Below are positions 1 to 7,785 of a DNA stretch of 64,000 bases, in pieces. The notes beneath the pieces were generated by a model. The model searched no databases and was not told the origin of the DNA. It worked only from the letters and a program-made list of their open reading frames with translations. Position 1 is the stretch's first letter; every line of letters starts with the position of its first letter. The stretch covers positions 5,208,001-5,272,000 of the forward strand of contig NZ_JACHMY010000001.1 of NCBI RefSeq assembly GCF_014205135.1, given 5' to 3'. The position numbers were made by a program, and so were the translations under genes. The DNA is from Kribbella italica (GTDB lineage: Bacteria > Actinomycetota > Actinomycetes > Propionibacteriales > Kribbellaceae).

Positions 1-91
1 CGGCGGCGACCGAGAGGTCGAGCGCCAGCTCCGCGGTCAGGTCCACGTTCGCCAGGCCACGGACGCCGTCCGTGCCGAACAAACGCGCCAT
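1..91 (-). CDS. glmM: Phosphoglucosamine mutase, N-terminal fragment (cut by window edge)
   Basis: Only the first 30 codons are in the window; the gene continues past position 1. The visible N terminus reads MARLFGTDGVRG, the signature opening of GlmM, which converts glucosamine-6-phosphate to glucosamine-1-phosphate for UDP-GlcNAc and peptidoglycan synthesis in the cytoplasm. The ATG lies 7 nt after the rpsI stop, so it is very probably co-transcribed with rplM-rpsI, an order common in actinobacteria. The catalytic serine and sugar-binding domains lie outside the window. Confidence 0.88.
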   Translation of the reverse strand, partial: MARLFGTDGVRGLANVDLTAELALDLSVAA

Positions 92-98
92 CAGGTGA

Positions 99-620
99 TC
101 AGCGCTTGCTGTACTGCGGAGCCTTACGGGCCTTCTTGAGACCGGCCTTCTTGCGCTCCTTGATCCGCGCGTCGCGGCTGAGCAGACCGGCCTTCTTCAG
201 ACCCGGACGGTTCGCCTCCTCGTCGGCGGCGTTCAGGCAGCGGGCGATGCCGAGCTGCAGGGCGCCGGCCTGGCCGGTGATGCCACCGCCGTTGATCCGG
301 GCGATCACGTCGTAGGAGCCCTCGAGACCGGCGACCACGAACGGCTCGTTCACGTGCTGCTGGTGAACCTTGTTCGGGAAGTACACGTCGATCGGCTTGC
401 CGTTGACGGTGATGGTGCCCGTGCCGGGAACGAGGCGGACGCGAGCGACGGCCTCCTTGCGGCGACCGGTCGCGCCGGCCGGGTTGATCACCGCGACGCG
501 GCCGGACTCGGCGCGCTGCTCCGGGCTCGGGTTCGTCTCGGAGGTGTAGGCGACCGGGCCCTCGTTGTCGATGGGGACCTCAAGGTCGTTCTCGGTCTCG
601 GTGGTGGTGACGTCGCTCAC
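99..620 (-). CDS. rpsI: 30S ribosomal protein S9
   Basis: S9 of the small-subunit head; its C-terminal tail reaches the P-site tRNA. At 173 aa it is about 40 residues longer than the E. coli protein. The first 45 residues are an acidic extension typical of actinobacteria, followed by the conserved core ([12 protein letters not shown], then [20 protein letters not shown]) and the basic tail ending in SKR. It starts at GTG with a GAGG about 10 nt upstream, 36 nt after rplM. Confidence 0.97.
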   Translation of the reverse strand: MSDVTTTETENDLEVPIDNEGPVAYTSETNPSPEQRAESGRVAVINPAGATGRRKEAVARVRLVPGTGTITVNGKPIDVYFPNKVHQQHVNEPFVVAGLEGSYDVIARINGGGITGQAGALQLGIARCLNAADEEANRPGLKKAGLLSRDARIKERKKAGLKKARKAPQYSKR

Positions 621-656
621 GCTGGAAATCCTCGTTTACCTGGCTCGTCGATCGCT

Positions 657-1100
657 CTACTGGGCGATCTGGGTGATCTCGAACGGCTTCGCCTGCTGGG
701 CCGCGTGCGGGTGCTCCGGACCGGCGTACACCTTCAGCTTGGTGAGCAGCTTCCGGCTCAGGCGGTTCTTCGGCAGCATGCCCCAGACAGCCTTCTCGAC
801 GGCCTTACGGGGGTCCTTGTCCAGGATGTCGCCGATCGGCGTGGCGGTCAGACCACCCGGGTGACCCGAGTGACGGTAGGCCAGCTTGTCCGTCCGCTTG
901 CTGCCGGACAGGGCGATCTTGGACGCGTTGACGACGACGACGAAGTCGCCTCCGTCGATGTGCGGGGCGAAGGTCGGCTTGTGCTTGCCACGCAGAAGAA
1001 TTGCGATCTGGACGGCGAGCCGACCGAGCGTGACGTCGGTGGCGTCGATCACGTGCCACTCACGGGTGACGTCAGCAGGCTTCGGGCTGTACGTGCGCAC
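657..1100 (-). CDS. rplM: 50S ribosomal protein L13
   Basis: L13 is an early-assembly protein of the large subunit. I chose the GTG start at 1100 (147 aa, product starting [10 protein letters not shown]), which matches the usual actinobacterial N terminus and has a GAAGG box about 9 nt upstream. The frame stays open to 1229, but the extra 43 residues are not L13-like. Conserved stretches such as [28 protein letters not shown] and [13 protein letters not shown] are intact. It is first in the rplM-rpsI-glmM unit, about 93 nt from a predicted transcription start. Confidence 0.96.
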   Translation of the reverse strand: MRTYSPKPADVTREWHVIDATDVTLGRLAVQIAILLRGKHKPTFAPHIDGGDFVVVVNASKIALSGSKRTDKLAYRHSGHPGGLTATPIGDILDKDPRKAVEKAVWGMLPKNRLSRKLLTKLKVYAGPEHPHAAQQAKPFEITQIAQ

Positions 1101-1199
1101 GGTCGTTGACCTTCGTTTCTCAGAGGTTGACAAAAATAGGACGTCGGCGAGCGGTATCACCGAAGACCGGTGCAGACCTGGAACGCACAACAGCAGCCC

Positions 1200-1229
1200 A
1201 GAATACCGGCGGGGACACGTCGGGGTCAA
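1200..1229 (-). promoter_or_regulatory. Predicted rplM-rpsI promoter
   Basis: On the minus strand: -35 TTGACC (1224-1229), an 18-nt spacer and -10 TATTCT (1200-1205). Both hexamers are close to the housekeeping sigma consensus. The predicted start near 1193 gives a leader of about 93 nt before the rplM GTG. No start-site data are available. Confidence 0.6.
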
Positions 1230-1243
1230 AGTGAGCGTGAACG

Positions 1244-1260
1244 ACCCGGGGACCCCGGGT
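1244..1260. repeat. 17-bp GC-rich inverted repeat between divergent promoters
   Basis: ACCCGGGG-A-CCCCGGGT is a perfect inverted repeat of two 8-bp arms around one base. It sits between the rplM -35 box and the gltA promoter, and its last base is the first base of the gltA -35 hexamer. It could be an operator or simply GC-rich symmetry. Confidence 0.45.
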
Positions 1261-1288
1261 TGGAACCGAACTCCGACCGCACTAGTTT
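1260..1288 (+). promoter_or_regulatory. Predicted gltA promoter
   Basis: On the plus strand: -35 TTGGAA (1260-1265), a 17-nt spacer and -10 TAGTTT (1283-1288). This gives a start near 1295 and a leader of about 85 nt to the gltA GTG. A perfect TTGACA at 1126-1131 also lies on this strand but has no matching -10 at normal spacing. Confidence 0.55.
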
Positions 1289-1380
1289 AGCGGTGAAGAA
1301 CAGAAGTCCGAACCGCGTCCCGCCGCTGACGATCACCCTCACTGGCACCGGCGATGACGCCAGCTTCCGAAGAGGGCACC

Positions 1381-2667
1381 GTGACCGAACAGTCGCTCAC
1401 CGTCCGGGACAACCGGACCGGCAAGGACTACGACCTTGCCATCACCGACGGCACCATCCGTGCCGCAGATCTCAAGCAGATCAGCGCTACCGACGGAGAC
1501 GGTGGCCTGGCCACCTACGACCCCGGCTTCGTCAACACCGCCTCGACCCGTTCCTCGGTCACCTTCATCGACGGTGACAAGGGCATCCTGGAGTACCGCG
1601 GCTACCCGATCGAGCAGCTCGCCGAGCAGTCGAACTACCTCGAGGTCGCCTACCTGCTGGTCAACGGCAAGCTGCCGAACAAGGCCGAGTACGAGGGCTG
1701 GGCGCACGACGTGACGTATCACACGTTCGTGCACGAGAACCTGAAGACCTTCATGCAGGGCTTCCGGTACGACGCCCACCCGATGGGCATGCTGCTGGCC
1801 TCGGTCGGCGCGCTGTCGACGTTCTACCCGGAGTCCCGCGAGATCTTCGACGAGCAGTCGCGGGCGCTGCAGATCCGCCGGCTGATCGCGAAGATGCCGA
1901 CGCTCGGCGCGTTCGCCTACCGCCACGCGCAGGGCAAGCCGTACGTCTACCCCGACAACGAGCTCAGCTACGCGGCGAACTTCCTGTCGATGCTGTTCAA
2001 GATGAGCGAGCCGAAGTACGCCGCCGACGACCGCCTGGTGCGCGCGCTGGAGATCCTGTTCATCCTGCACGCCGACCACGAGCAGAACGCCTCCACCAAC
2101 GCGGTGCGGGCGATCGGCTCGACCCAGGTCGACCCGTACAGCGCCGTCACCGGCGGCATCGCCGCCCTCTACGGCCCGCTGCACGGCGGCGCCAACGAGG
2201 CCGTGCTGAAGATGCTGCGCCGGATCGGCACCGTCGACAACGTGCCGTCGTTCATCGAGGGCGTGAAGAACGGCGAAGAGCGGCTGATGGGCTTCGGCCA
2301 CCGGGTCTACAAGAACTACGACCCGCGCGCCAAGATCATCAAGAAGGCCGCCGACGACGTGTTCGAGGTGACGGGGATCAACCCGCTGCTGAAGATCGCC
2401 GTCGAGCTGGAGAAGATCGCACTGGAGGACGAGTACTTCGTCTCCCGCAAGCTCTACCCGAACGTGGACTTCTACTCCGGCCTGATCTACGAGGCCCTGC
2501 AGTTCCCGCCGGAGATGTTCACCGTGCTGTTCGCGATCCCGCGGACGTCCGGCTGGCTGGCCCAGTGGCTGGAGAGCCTCGGCGACAGCGACCAGAAGAT
2601 CGCCCGCCCGAAGCAGATCTACACCGGCGCGCGCGGTATCGACTACGTGCCGATGGGCGACCGCTGA
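1381..2667 (+). CDS. gltA: Citrate synthase
   Basis: Hexameric-type citrate synthase: condenses acetyl-CoA and oxaloacetate at the entry of the TCA cycle. The catalytic triad is visible: His268 in GPLHGGANE, His307 in GFGHRVYKNYDPRA and Asp363 in NVDFYSG. I chose the GTG at 1381 (428 aa, product starting TEQSLTVRDN), preceded by GAGGG with a 4-nt gap; an in-frame ATG at 1354 would add nine residues with a weaker ribosome-binding site. It is monocistronic, with its own promoter and a strong terminator. Confidence 0.96.
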   Translation: MTEQSLTVRDNRTGKDYDLAITDGTIRAADLKQISATDGDGGLATYDPGFVNTASTRSSVTFIDGDKGILEYRGYPIEQLAEQSNYLEVAYLLVNGKLPNKAEYEGWAHDVTYHTFVHENLKTFMQGFRYDAHPMGMLLASVGALSTFYPESREIFDEQSRALQIRRLIAKMPTLGAFAYRHAQGKPYVYPDNELSYAANFLSMLFKMSEPKYAADDRLVRALEILFILHADHEQNASTNAVRAIGSTQVDPYSAVTGGIAALYGPLHGGANEAVLKMLRRIGTVDNVPSFIEGVKNGEERLMGFGHRVYKNYDPRAKIIKKAADDVFEVTGINPLLKIAVELEKIALEDEYFVSRKLYPNVDFYSGLIYEALQFPPEMFTVLFAIPRTSGWLAQWLESLGDSDQKIARPKQIYTGARGIDYVPMGDR

Positions 2668-2685
2668 CCGCTTGCCCTCAGCAAC

Positions 2686-2717
2686 AAAGGCCCCCACGGT
2701 GCTCCGTGGGGGCCTTT
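2686..2717 (+). terminator. Rho-independent terminator after gltA
   Basis: A perfect 14-bp stem (AAAGGCCCCCACGG pairing with CCGTGGGGGCCTTT) with a TGCT loop, 18 nt after the gltA stop. Confidence 0.88.
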
Positions 2718-2754
2718 GCCGTACTCCCCCGAGCCTCAGGGTCACCCCGAGCAG

Positions 2755-2770
2755 TACGCCGTACGGCGTA
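2755..2770. promoter_or_regulatory. 16-bp perfect palindrome upstream of the DoxX gene
   Basis: TACGCCGTACGGCGTA is its own reverse complement and lies about 88 bp before the DoxX-like ATG. It could bind a dimeric regulator. GTACGCCGTAC-like strings recur in this window, so it may instead be a compositional habit of the genome. Confidence 0.35.
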
Positions 2771-2857
2771 GGGCAGGTGCCGTCGCTGACCCGACGCGGT
2801 GGAGAGGTGATCTTCGCGACGCTGTCATGGACATCGACCACGACAGGAGACACCACC

Positions 2858-3313
2858 ATGAACACCGTTCTGCACAAGGGAAACCTGCTCACCGACTGGG
2901 TCGGCCGGCGCAGCGTCGACATCCTGCGGATCAGCCTCGGCCTGATCTTCCTGGGCTTCGGGCTGCTGAAGTTCTTCCCCGGCGCGAGTCCGGCCGAGGC
3001 GCTGGTGATGCGCACGCTCGACACCCTCACCTTCGGCGTGATCGAGGGCCGGTACGCCGTCCTGCTGACCGCGGCGATGGAGTGCTTCATCGGGCTCACA
3101 CTGATGACCGGCAAGTTCCTCCGGACCGGTCTGCTGGTCCTGGGAGCGGCGCTGGTCGGGATCATGTCGCCGCTGGTGCTGTTCTTCGGCGACCTCTTCC
3201 CGGGGGCGCCGACGCTGGAGGCGCAGTACGTGCTGAAGGACATCGTGCTCGCGGCCGCGGCGTTGGTGATCGCGACCAAGGCCCTGGCGCCGCTCAAAGG
3301 CCTGCGGGCTTGA
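2858..3313 (+). CDS. DoxX-like small membrane protein
   Basis: A 151-residue hydrophobic protein with about four membrane segments. The first contains DILRISLGLIFLGFGLLKFF, the typical opening of DoxX/DoxD-like proteins, and the others fall around residues 55-75, 85-110 and 120-140. DoxX relatives are linked to quinone or thiol redox chemistry, but the substrate cannot be told here. The ATG at 2858 is preceded by AGGAGA with a 7-nt gap; the longer open frame upstream is not DoxX-like. It is a single gene between two terminators. Confidence 0.72.
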   Translation: MNTVLHKGNLLTDWVGRRSVDILRISLGLIFLGFGLLKFFPGASPAEALVMRTLDTLTFGVIEGRYAVLLTAAMECFIGLTLMTGKFLRTGLLVLGAALVGIMSPLVLFFGDLFPGAPTLEAQYVLKDIVLAAAALVIATKALAPLKGLRA

Positions 3314-3322
3314 GGAGTTGGG

Positions 3323-3362
3323 ACGGCCCCGGCCCGGCATGTCTGCCGCGGACCGGGGCCGT
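3323..3362. terminator. Convergent hairpin between DoxX and NTF2-like genes
   Basis: Outer stem ACGGCCCCGG/CCGGGGCCGT (10 bp, perfect) with an inner CGGCA/TGCCG stem. There is no strong T-tract on either side. Its place between convergent stop codons suggests bidirectional termination. Confidence 0.6.
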
Positions 3363-3378
3363 TCTGCGCTTCTGCCGA

Positions 3379-3834
3379 CTAGGACGCAGCCACTGGGCCA
3401 CGCGGTTCCCGGGCCACGGCGAAGAGTTGGTCGAGCGTTCCGCGGGCCCGCGCCATCCCGACGTGGTCGACGTAGTCCCGGGACTCGACGATCAGCCCGT
3501 CCCGCACCCGCAGGACGAAGATGCACGGCACCCGGAACGACGCGCCGTCGGCGGCCCGCGTCCCGGCGTACTCGAACTCGGCGACGATCACCTCCGGGTC
3601 GGCGGTCTCGTGGACCCGGATGTTGTCCGGCTCGAACGCGATGGCCTGGGCGACCTTCGGGCCGGTGCCGCCGAAGTGCTCGCGGAGCGCGTCGCGGGTG
3701 AGCAGCGGATGGTCGCCGCCGGGCGCGAACGGGTGCCGGACGTCGGTCTGTTCGGCGTACAGGCCGGGGAGGTTGGCGTAGTCGCCGTCGGCGACGCCGT
3801 GGACCAGGCGCAGGAAGACTTCGGTGGGTGTCAT
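3379..3834 (-). CDS. SnoaL/NTF2-like fold protein
   Basis: A 151-aa protein with a small alpha+beta cone fold pattern: an N-terminal helix pair (VFLRLVHGVADGDYANL), then LYAEQTDVRHPFA, then strands ending in RDGLIVESRDYVDHVG. This matches the SnoaL-like/NTF2-like group of isomerases, hydrolases and ligand carriers. The substrate is unknown. The ATG has AGGAG six nt upstream. It diverges from a TetR gene, and the shared interval holds a promoter with an overlapping palindrome, so the TetR protein probably represses it. Confidence 0.7.
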   Translation of the reverse strand: MTPTEVFLRLVHGVADGDYANLPGLYAEQTDVRHPFAPGGDHPLLTRDALREHFGGTGPKVAQAIAFEPDNIRVHETADPEVIVAEFEYAGTRAADGASFRVPCIFVLRVRDGLIVESRDYVDHVGMARARGTLDQLFAVAREPRGPVAAS

Positions 3835-3864
3835 CTGAGGCTCCTAAACGAAGTGGTGACTCCG

Positions 3865-3898
3865 AATATATGGAGTACAAACTTCGGTTACAACCGAA
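3865..3898 (-). promoter_or_regulatory. Promoter of the NTF2-like gene with overlapping TetR-type operator
   Basis: On the minus strand: -35 TTGTAA (3888-3893), a 17-nt spacer and -10 TATATT (3865-3870). The palindrome TTCGGTT-AC-AACCGAA (3883-3898, 7-bp arms) covers the -35 box. A second weaker symmetry, ACTCC-N8-GGAGT, lies at 3859-3876. The site is roughly 50 bp from both divergent start codons, a classic TetR arrangement. Confidence 0.65.
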
Positions 3899-3949
3899 TG
3901 GGCTCGGCGTGCGTCTCCTACGCTGTGCGGGACGAAGGAGGGTGGGCGG

Positions 3950-4498
3950 GTGCGAGCTGACGCGCGGGACAACCGGGAGCGGATCCTGACCGCGGCCGAG
4001 CAGGTGTTCGGGCGGTCGACGGCCGCCTCGACCGACGACGTGGCCAAACTGGCGGGGGTCGGGATCGCGACCGTCTTCCGGCACTTCCCGACCAAGGTGG
4101 AGCTGCTGGAGGCGGTGCTGACGCTGCGGTTGCAGCGGCTGCGCGACACCGCCCGTGAGCTGGCCGGTGCGGGCGACCCCGGGACGGCGTTCTACGAGTT
4201 CTTCAGCCAGGTCGTCGCCGAGGCCGGGTCCAAGCTGGCGATCGCGGAGGCGCTCGGCGCGGCCGGCAGCGCTCCTGGCGAGCACGCCCGGCAGGCCGGC
4301 CTCGAAATGCGCCAGGCCTTCGGCGAACTGCTCGCCAGGGCCCAGCGCAGCGGAGCGGTCCGCGCCGACGCCCAGTTCGCCGAGGTGTACGCCCTGCTCG
4401 TCGGGGCCTCCCGCGGAGCGACAGCCACCGGTCTGGATCTGGAGGTCCGCGACCGGATGCTCGCCGTCCTGTACGACGGGCTGCGGCCGCGCCGGTGA
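3950..4498 (+). CDS. TetR family transcriptional regulator
   Basis: 182 aa. The N-terminal helix-turn-helix is clear: NRERILTAAEQVFG, then TDDVAKLAGVGIATVFRHFPTKVELLEAV (residues about 8-55). The C-terminal two thirds form an Ala/Leu-rich helical ligand-binding and dimerisation domain. The GTG start has GAAGGAGG about 8 nt upstream. It is divergent from the NTF2-like gene and probably represses it through the palindrome at 3883-3898. A 32-nt gap separates it from the glycosidase-like gene downstream. Confidence 0.85.
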   Translation: MRADARDNRERILTAAEQVFGRSTAASTDDVAKLAGVGIATVFRHFPTKVELLEAVLTLRLQRLRDTARELAGAGDPGTAFYEFFSQVVAEAGSKLAIAEALGAAGSAPGEHARQAGLEMRQAFGELLARAQRSGAVRADAQFAEVYALLVGASRGATATGLDLEVRDRMLAVLYDGLRPRR

Positions 4499-4530
4499 AG
4501 CGGTAGAGGCGCTGGTCGAGGCGACGCCGG

Positions 4531-5523
4531 GTGATCACCGTCCTGCTGCTGGTCTTCCTGCTGGCGATCCCCGTACCTCTCGGGGCGTACGCCGTGTCGC
4601 TCCGGCTCCAGTACACCGGCGACCCGTCGCCGCAGGCCCTCACCCGCGGCCAGGACGCCGTCTGGCTCGGCCATGCCTGGGTGGACGGCCGCAAGACCGC
4701 AGTTGACGTCACCGCACTGGCCAAGCGGCTCTCCACGACCGGAGTGCGCGACCTGTACGTCCACGCCGGCCCGCTGGAGCACGACGGCAGCCTGCCGCTG
4801 ACGGAGGTCTCCCCCAAGGCCCGCTGGTTCACCGACGCGATGAGCAAGGCCGCGCCCGGCGTACGGGTGCAGGGCTGGCTGGGCGACGTCGTACAGCCTG
4901 CGAAGAACCCCGGCATGGACCTGGACGACCAGGCCGTCCGCGACCGGGTGACCGCGTCGTCCGAGGCTGTGCTCGACCAGGGCTTCGACGGCATCCACTT
5001 CGACTTCGAGCCGGTCCGCTCCGGGTCGCAGGGCTTCCTCGCCGTCCTGGACCAGGTCCACCAGCTCACCGCCGCCCGCAACGTCCCCCTGTCGGTCGCC
5101 GCCGCGCAGATCGACCCGCTGTGGAAGCTGAACGCCGTCCCGCTGGCCATCGCCGACGAGGGCAAGTGGTGGTCCCAGGACTACTTCGCCGAGGTCGCCC
5201 GCCGGGTCGAGCAGATCGCGGTGATGTCCTACGACACCGCCATGCCCCTGGAGTCCCTGTACGGCGGCTACGTCGCCAAACAGACCCAGCTGGCCCTGGA
5301 GGTCACCCCCGACCGTGTTGACCTCCTGATGGGCCTCCCGGCGTACTGGGAGAACAACCCCAGCCACTGGGGCAACGCCGAAACCGTCGAGGCCGCGGTC
5401 CGCGGCGCCCGCCTCGGCCTGGGCTCGTCGACCAAGCAGAACTTCGGCCTGGCCATCTACGTCGACTTCACCGCCACCGAGGCCGACTGGACGGCGTACG
5501 GGAACGGATGGGTCAAGCAATGA
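4531..5523 (+). CDS. GH18-like (chitinase/TIM-barrel) secreted or anchored protein
   Basis: 330 aa. Residues 1-22 form a hydrophobic signal or anchor (ITVLLLVFLLAIPVPLGAYA). The rest looks like a TIM-barrel of the GH18 group: the strand-4 motif reads DGIHFDFEP (residues 153-161), matching DGxDxDxE except that the first motif Asp after DG is His156; Asp158 and the general-acid Glu160 are kept. MSYD and a late tryptophan-rich segment (AYWENNPSHWG) also fit. It could be a weak glycosidase or a binding protein. The GTG start is followed by a GNAT gene overlapping by 4 nt. Confidence 0.6.
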   Translation: MITVLLLVFLLAIPVPLGAYAVSLRLQYTGDPSPQALTRGQDAVWLGHAWVDGRKTAVDVTALAKRLSTTGVRDLYVHAGPLEHDGSLPLTEVSPKARWFTDAMSKAAPGVRVQGWLGDVVQPAKNPGMDLDDQAVRDRVTASSEAVLDQGFDGIHFDFEPVRSGSQGFLAVLDQVHQLTAARNVPLSVAAAQIDPLWKLNAVPLAIADEGKWWSQDYFAEVARRVEQIAVMSYDTAMPLESLYGGYVAKQTQLALEVTPDRVDLLMGLPAYWENNPSHWGNAETVEAAVRGARLGLGSSTKQNFGLAIYVDFTATEADWTAYGNGWVKQ

Positions 5524-6059
5524 ACGCAGTCACCTTCCGCCGCGTCACTCGTGCCGACTTCCCGCTGCTCGCCGAGTGGCTGGCGCATCCGCACGTCGCT
5601 CGCTGGTGGAACCACGAGACCAGCCCCGAAGCAGTCGAGCGGGACTTCGGCGCCGCCGTCGACGGCACCGAGCCCTCCGAGGACTTCCTGCTGCTGGTGG
5701 ACGGCGTACGGGCGGGCCTGATCCAGCGCAGCCGGCTGGCCGACTACCCCGAGGAGCTCGAGGCTTTCGCCGAGCTGACCGAGGTCCCGGACGGCACGGT
5801 GATCGTGGACTACTTCATCGGTGCCGAGCAACAGACCGGGCATGGGCTGGGTACGGCGATGATCGCCGCCCTGATCGAACGGACCTGGACCGACCTGCCC
5901 GGTACGCCGGCGGTGCTGGTCGCCGTCGTCGCGGCGAACCGGAACTCCTGGCGGGCGTTGGAGCGCGCCGGGCTACGGCGGGTCGCCGAGGGGGCGATGG
6001 AGCCGGACAACCCGGTCGACGACCCGCTGCACTTCGTCTACCGGGTCGACCGGCCCTAG
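5520..6059 (+). CDS. GNAT acetyltransferase, AAC(6')-like
   Basis: 179 aa; uses acetyl-CoA to acetylate an unknown amine. The N-terminal block EWLAHPHVARWWNHE resembles the AAC(6')/siderophore-acyltransferase subgroup, and the acetyl-CoA loop is QQTGHGLGTAMI. The C-terminal NRNSWRALERAGLRRV is typical of the family. The ATG overlaps the upstream stop as ATGA, implying translational coupling; an ATG 12 nt earlier is less likely. Its stop overlaps that of the convergent ABC-F gene. Drug resistance cannot be inferred from sequence alone. Confidence 0.75.
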   Translation: MNAVTFRRVTRADFPLLAEWLAHPHVARWWNHETSPEAVERDFGAAVDGTEPSEDFLLLVDGVRAGLIQRSRLADYPEELEAFAELTEVPDGTVIVDYFIGAEQQTGHGLGTAMIAALIERTWTDLPGTPAVLVAVVAANRNSWRALERAGLRRVAEGAMEPDNPVDDPLHFVYRVDRP

Positions 6060-7738
6060 CGAGCGCGCTCGACCCTGCCCTCGTCCCAGACCGGCTCGGT
6101 CGACTCGTAGACCGAGCCGTCGGAGCCGAAGACCAGGTAGCGGTCGAAGTCGCGGGCGAACCAGCGGTCGTGGGTGACGGCGAGGACGGTGCCGTCGAAC
6201 GAGTCGAGGCCCTCCTCCAGCGCCTCGGCGGACTCGACGTCGAGGTTGTCGGTGGGCTCGTCGAGCAGTAGCAGCGTCGCACCGGACAGCTCGAGCAGCA
6301 GGATCTGGAAGCGGGCCTGCTGACCACCCGACAGGCTGTCGAACGACTGCTCGGCCGCGTGCGCCAGCTCGTACCGGTCCAGCTTCCGTGACGCCAGCTC
6401 GCGGCCCATGCCGTCGCGGTGCTCGTCGCCGCGGTGCAGGATCTCCAGCAGCGTCCGGCCGGCCAGCTCCGGGTGCTCGTGGGTCTGCGCAAACCAGCCG
6501 GGCCGCACGCGCGCGCCGAGCTTGGCGCCGCCGGTGTGGGCGACCGACGGGATCTCGACCTCGCCGACCGGTTGGTGCTCGACGTCCGGGTCGGAGCCGC
6601 CGTTGGCCAGCAGACGCAGGAAGTGCGACTTGCCGGAGCCGTTGGAGCCCAGCACGGCCACGCGTTCGCCGTACCAGACCTCCAGGTCGAAGGGCTTCAT
6701 CAGACCGGTCAGCTCGAGCCCGGTGGTCACGACGGCCCGCTTGCCCGTCCGGCCGCCGGTGAGCCGCATGCTGACCTTCTGCTCGCGCGGGATCGCCTGC
6801 GGCGGGCCGGCCTCCTCGAACTTGGCCAGCCGGGTCTGCGCCGCCTTGTAGCGCGACGCCAGGCCGTCGTTGTACGCCGCCTTGGTCTTGTACATCAGCA
6901 CCAGCGCCTTGAGCTTGGCGTGCTCCTCGTCCCAGCGGCGGCGCAGCTCCTCCAGCCGCTCGAACCGGTGCTTGCGGGCCTCGTGGTAGGTCTTGAAGCC
7001 GCTGCCGTGCGTCCAGATCGTGTTGCCGGCCGCACCGAGCTCGACGGTGACGATCCGGGTCGCCGTGTTGGCCAGCAGCTCCCGGTCGTGGCTGATGTAC
7101 AGCACGGTCTTGGTGGTCGCGTTGAGCTGTTCCTCGAGCCAGCGCTTGCCCGGTACGTCGAGGTAGTTGTCCGGCTCGTCCAGCATCAGCACCTCGTCCG
7201 GACCGCGCAGCAGCGCCTCCAGCACGAGCCGCTTCTGCTCGCCGCCGGACAGCGTCTTCACCTCGCGCCAGCGGCAGTTGTCGAACGGGATGCCGAGGGC
7301 GGCCGTCGTACAGACGTCCCAGAGCACCTCGGCGTCGTACCCGCCGACCTCGCCCCAGTCCGAGACGGCCTGGGCGTAGCGCAGCTGGGTCTTCTCGTCG
7401 TCGGCCTCCATCATCTTCAGCTCGGCCTCGTCGAGCTTGGCCGCGGCGGTCCGGATCGCCTCCGGCGCGACGCTGAGCAGCAGGTCGCGCACGGTCGAGG
7501 TGTCCCGCACCGAGCCGACGAACTGGCGCATCACGCCCAGCCCGCCGGAGCGCGCGATGCTGCCGCTGTGCGGTTTCAGGTCGCCCGCGATGATCTTGGT
7601 CAGCGTCGTCTTGCCGGACCCGTTCGCACCGACCAGCGCGACCTTGGCGCCGTCGCCGACCCGGAACGTGATGTCGTCCAGCAGCACCCGCCCGTCCGGC
7701 AGCTCGAACCCGATCCCGGCGACGTCCACATGACCCAT
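6056..7738 (-). CDS. ABC-F family ATPase
   Basis: 560 aa with two ABC domains and no membrane segments, the ABC-F layout of ribosome-associated translation factors such as EttA or antibiotic-resistance ARE proteins. Walker A: GANGSGKTT (37-45) and GSNGSGKSH (364-372). Signatures: LSGGEQKR and LSGGQQARF. Walker B: VLMLDEPDNYLD and LLLLDEPTDNLD. An Arg/Lys-rich coiled linker lies around 250-315. I start at the ATG at 7738 (GHVDVAG, TGGGG upstream); the open frame runs further but is not ABC-like. It ends the truA-to-ABC-F minus-strand run. Confidence 0.88.
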   Translation of the reverse strand: MGHVDVAGIGFELPDGRVLLDDITFRVGDGAKVALVGANGSGKTTLTKIIAGDLKPHSGSIARSGGLGVMRQFVGSVRDTSTVRDLLLSVAPEAIRTAAAKLDEAELKMMEADDEKTQLRYAQAVSDWGEVGGYDAEVLWDVCTTAALGIPFDNCRWREVKTLSGGEQKRLVLEALLRGPDEVLMLDEPDNYLDVPGKRWLEEQLNATTKTVLYISHDRELLANTATRIVTVELGAAGNTIWTHGSGFKTYHEARKHRFERLEELRRRWDEEHAKLKALVLMYKTKAAYNDGLASRYKAAQTRLAKFEEAGPPQAIPREQKVSMRLTGGRTGKRAVVTTGLELTGLMKPFDLEVWYGERVAVLGSNGSGKSHFLRLLANGGSDPDVEHQPVGEVEIPSVAHTGGAKLGARVRPGWFAQTHEHPELAGRTLLEILHRGDEHRDGMGRELASRKLDRYELAHAAEQSFDSLSGGQQARFQILLLELSGATLLLLDEPTDNLDVESAEALEEGLDSFDGTVLAVTHDRWFARDFDRYLVFGSDGSVYESTEPVWDEGRVERAR

Positions 7739-7785
7739 GGCCCCAGTCTGACGGGCCGGTCGCTCGGACGGCGAACGGTTATCGC

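Noticed and set aside
1126-1131. Perfect TTGACA on the plus strand as the gltA -35 box
   Set aside because: No TANNNT hexamer at 16-19 nt spacing; the pair at 1260-1288 fits better.
1339-3297. A 652-codon minus-strand frame across gltA and DoxX
   Set aside because: It spans two unrelated genes and a strong terminator, and reads as low-complexity Val/Arg/Leu sequence.
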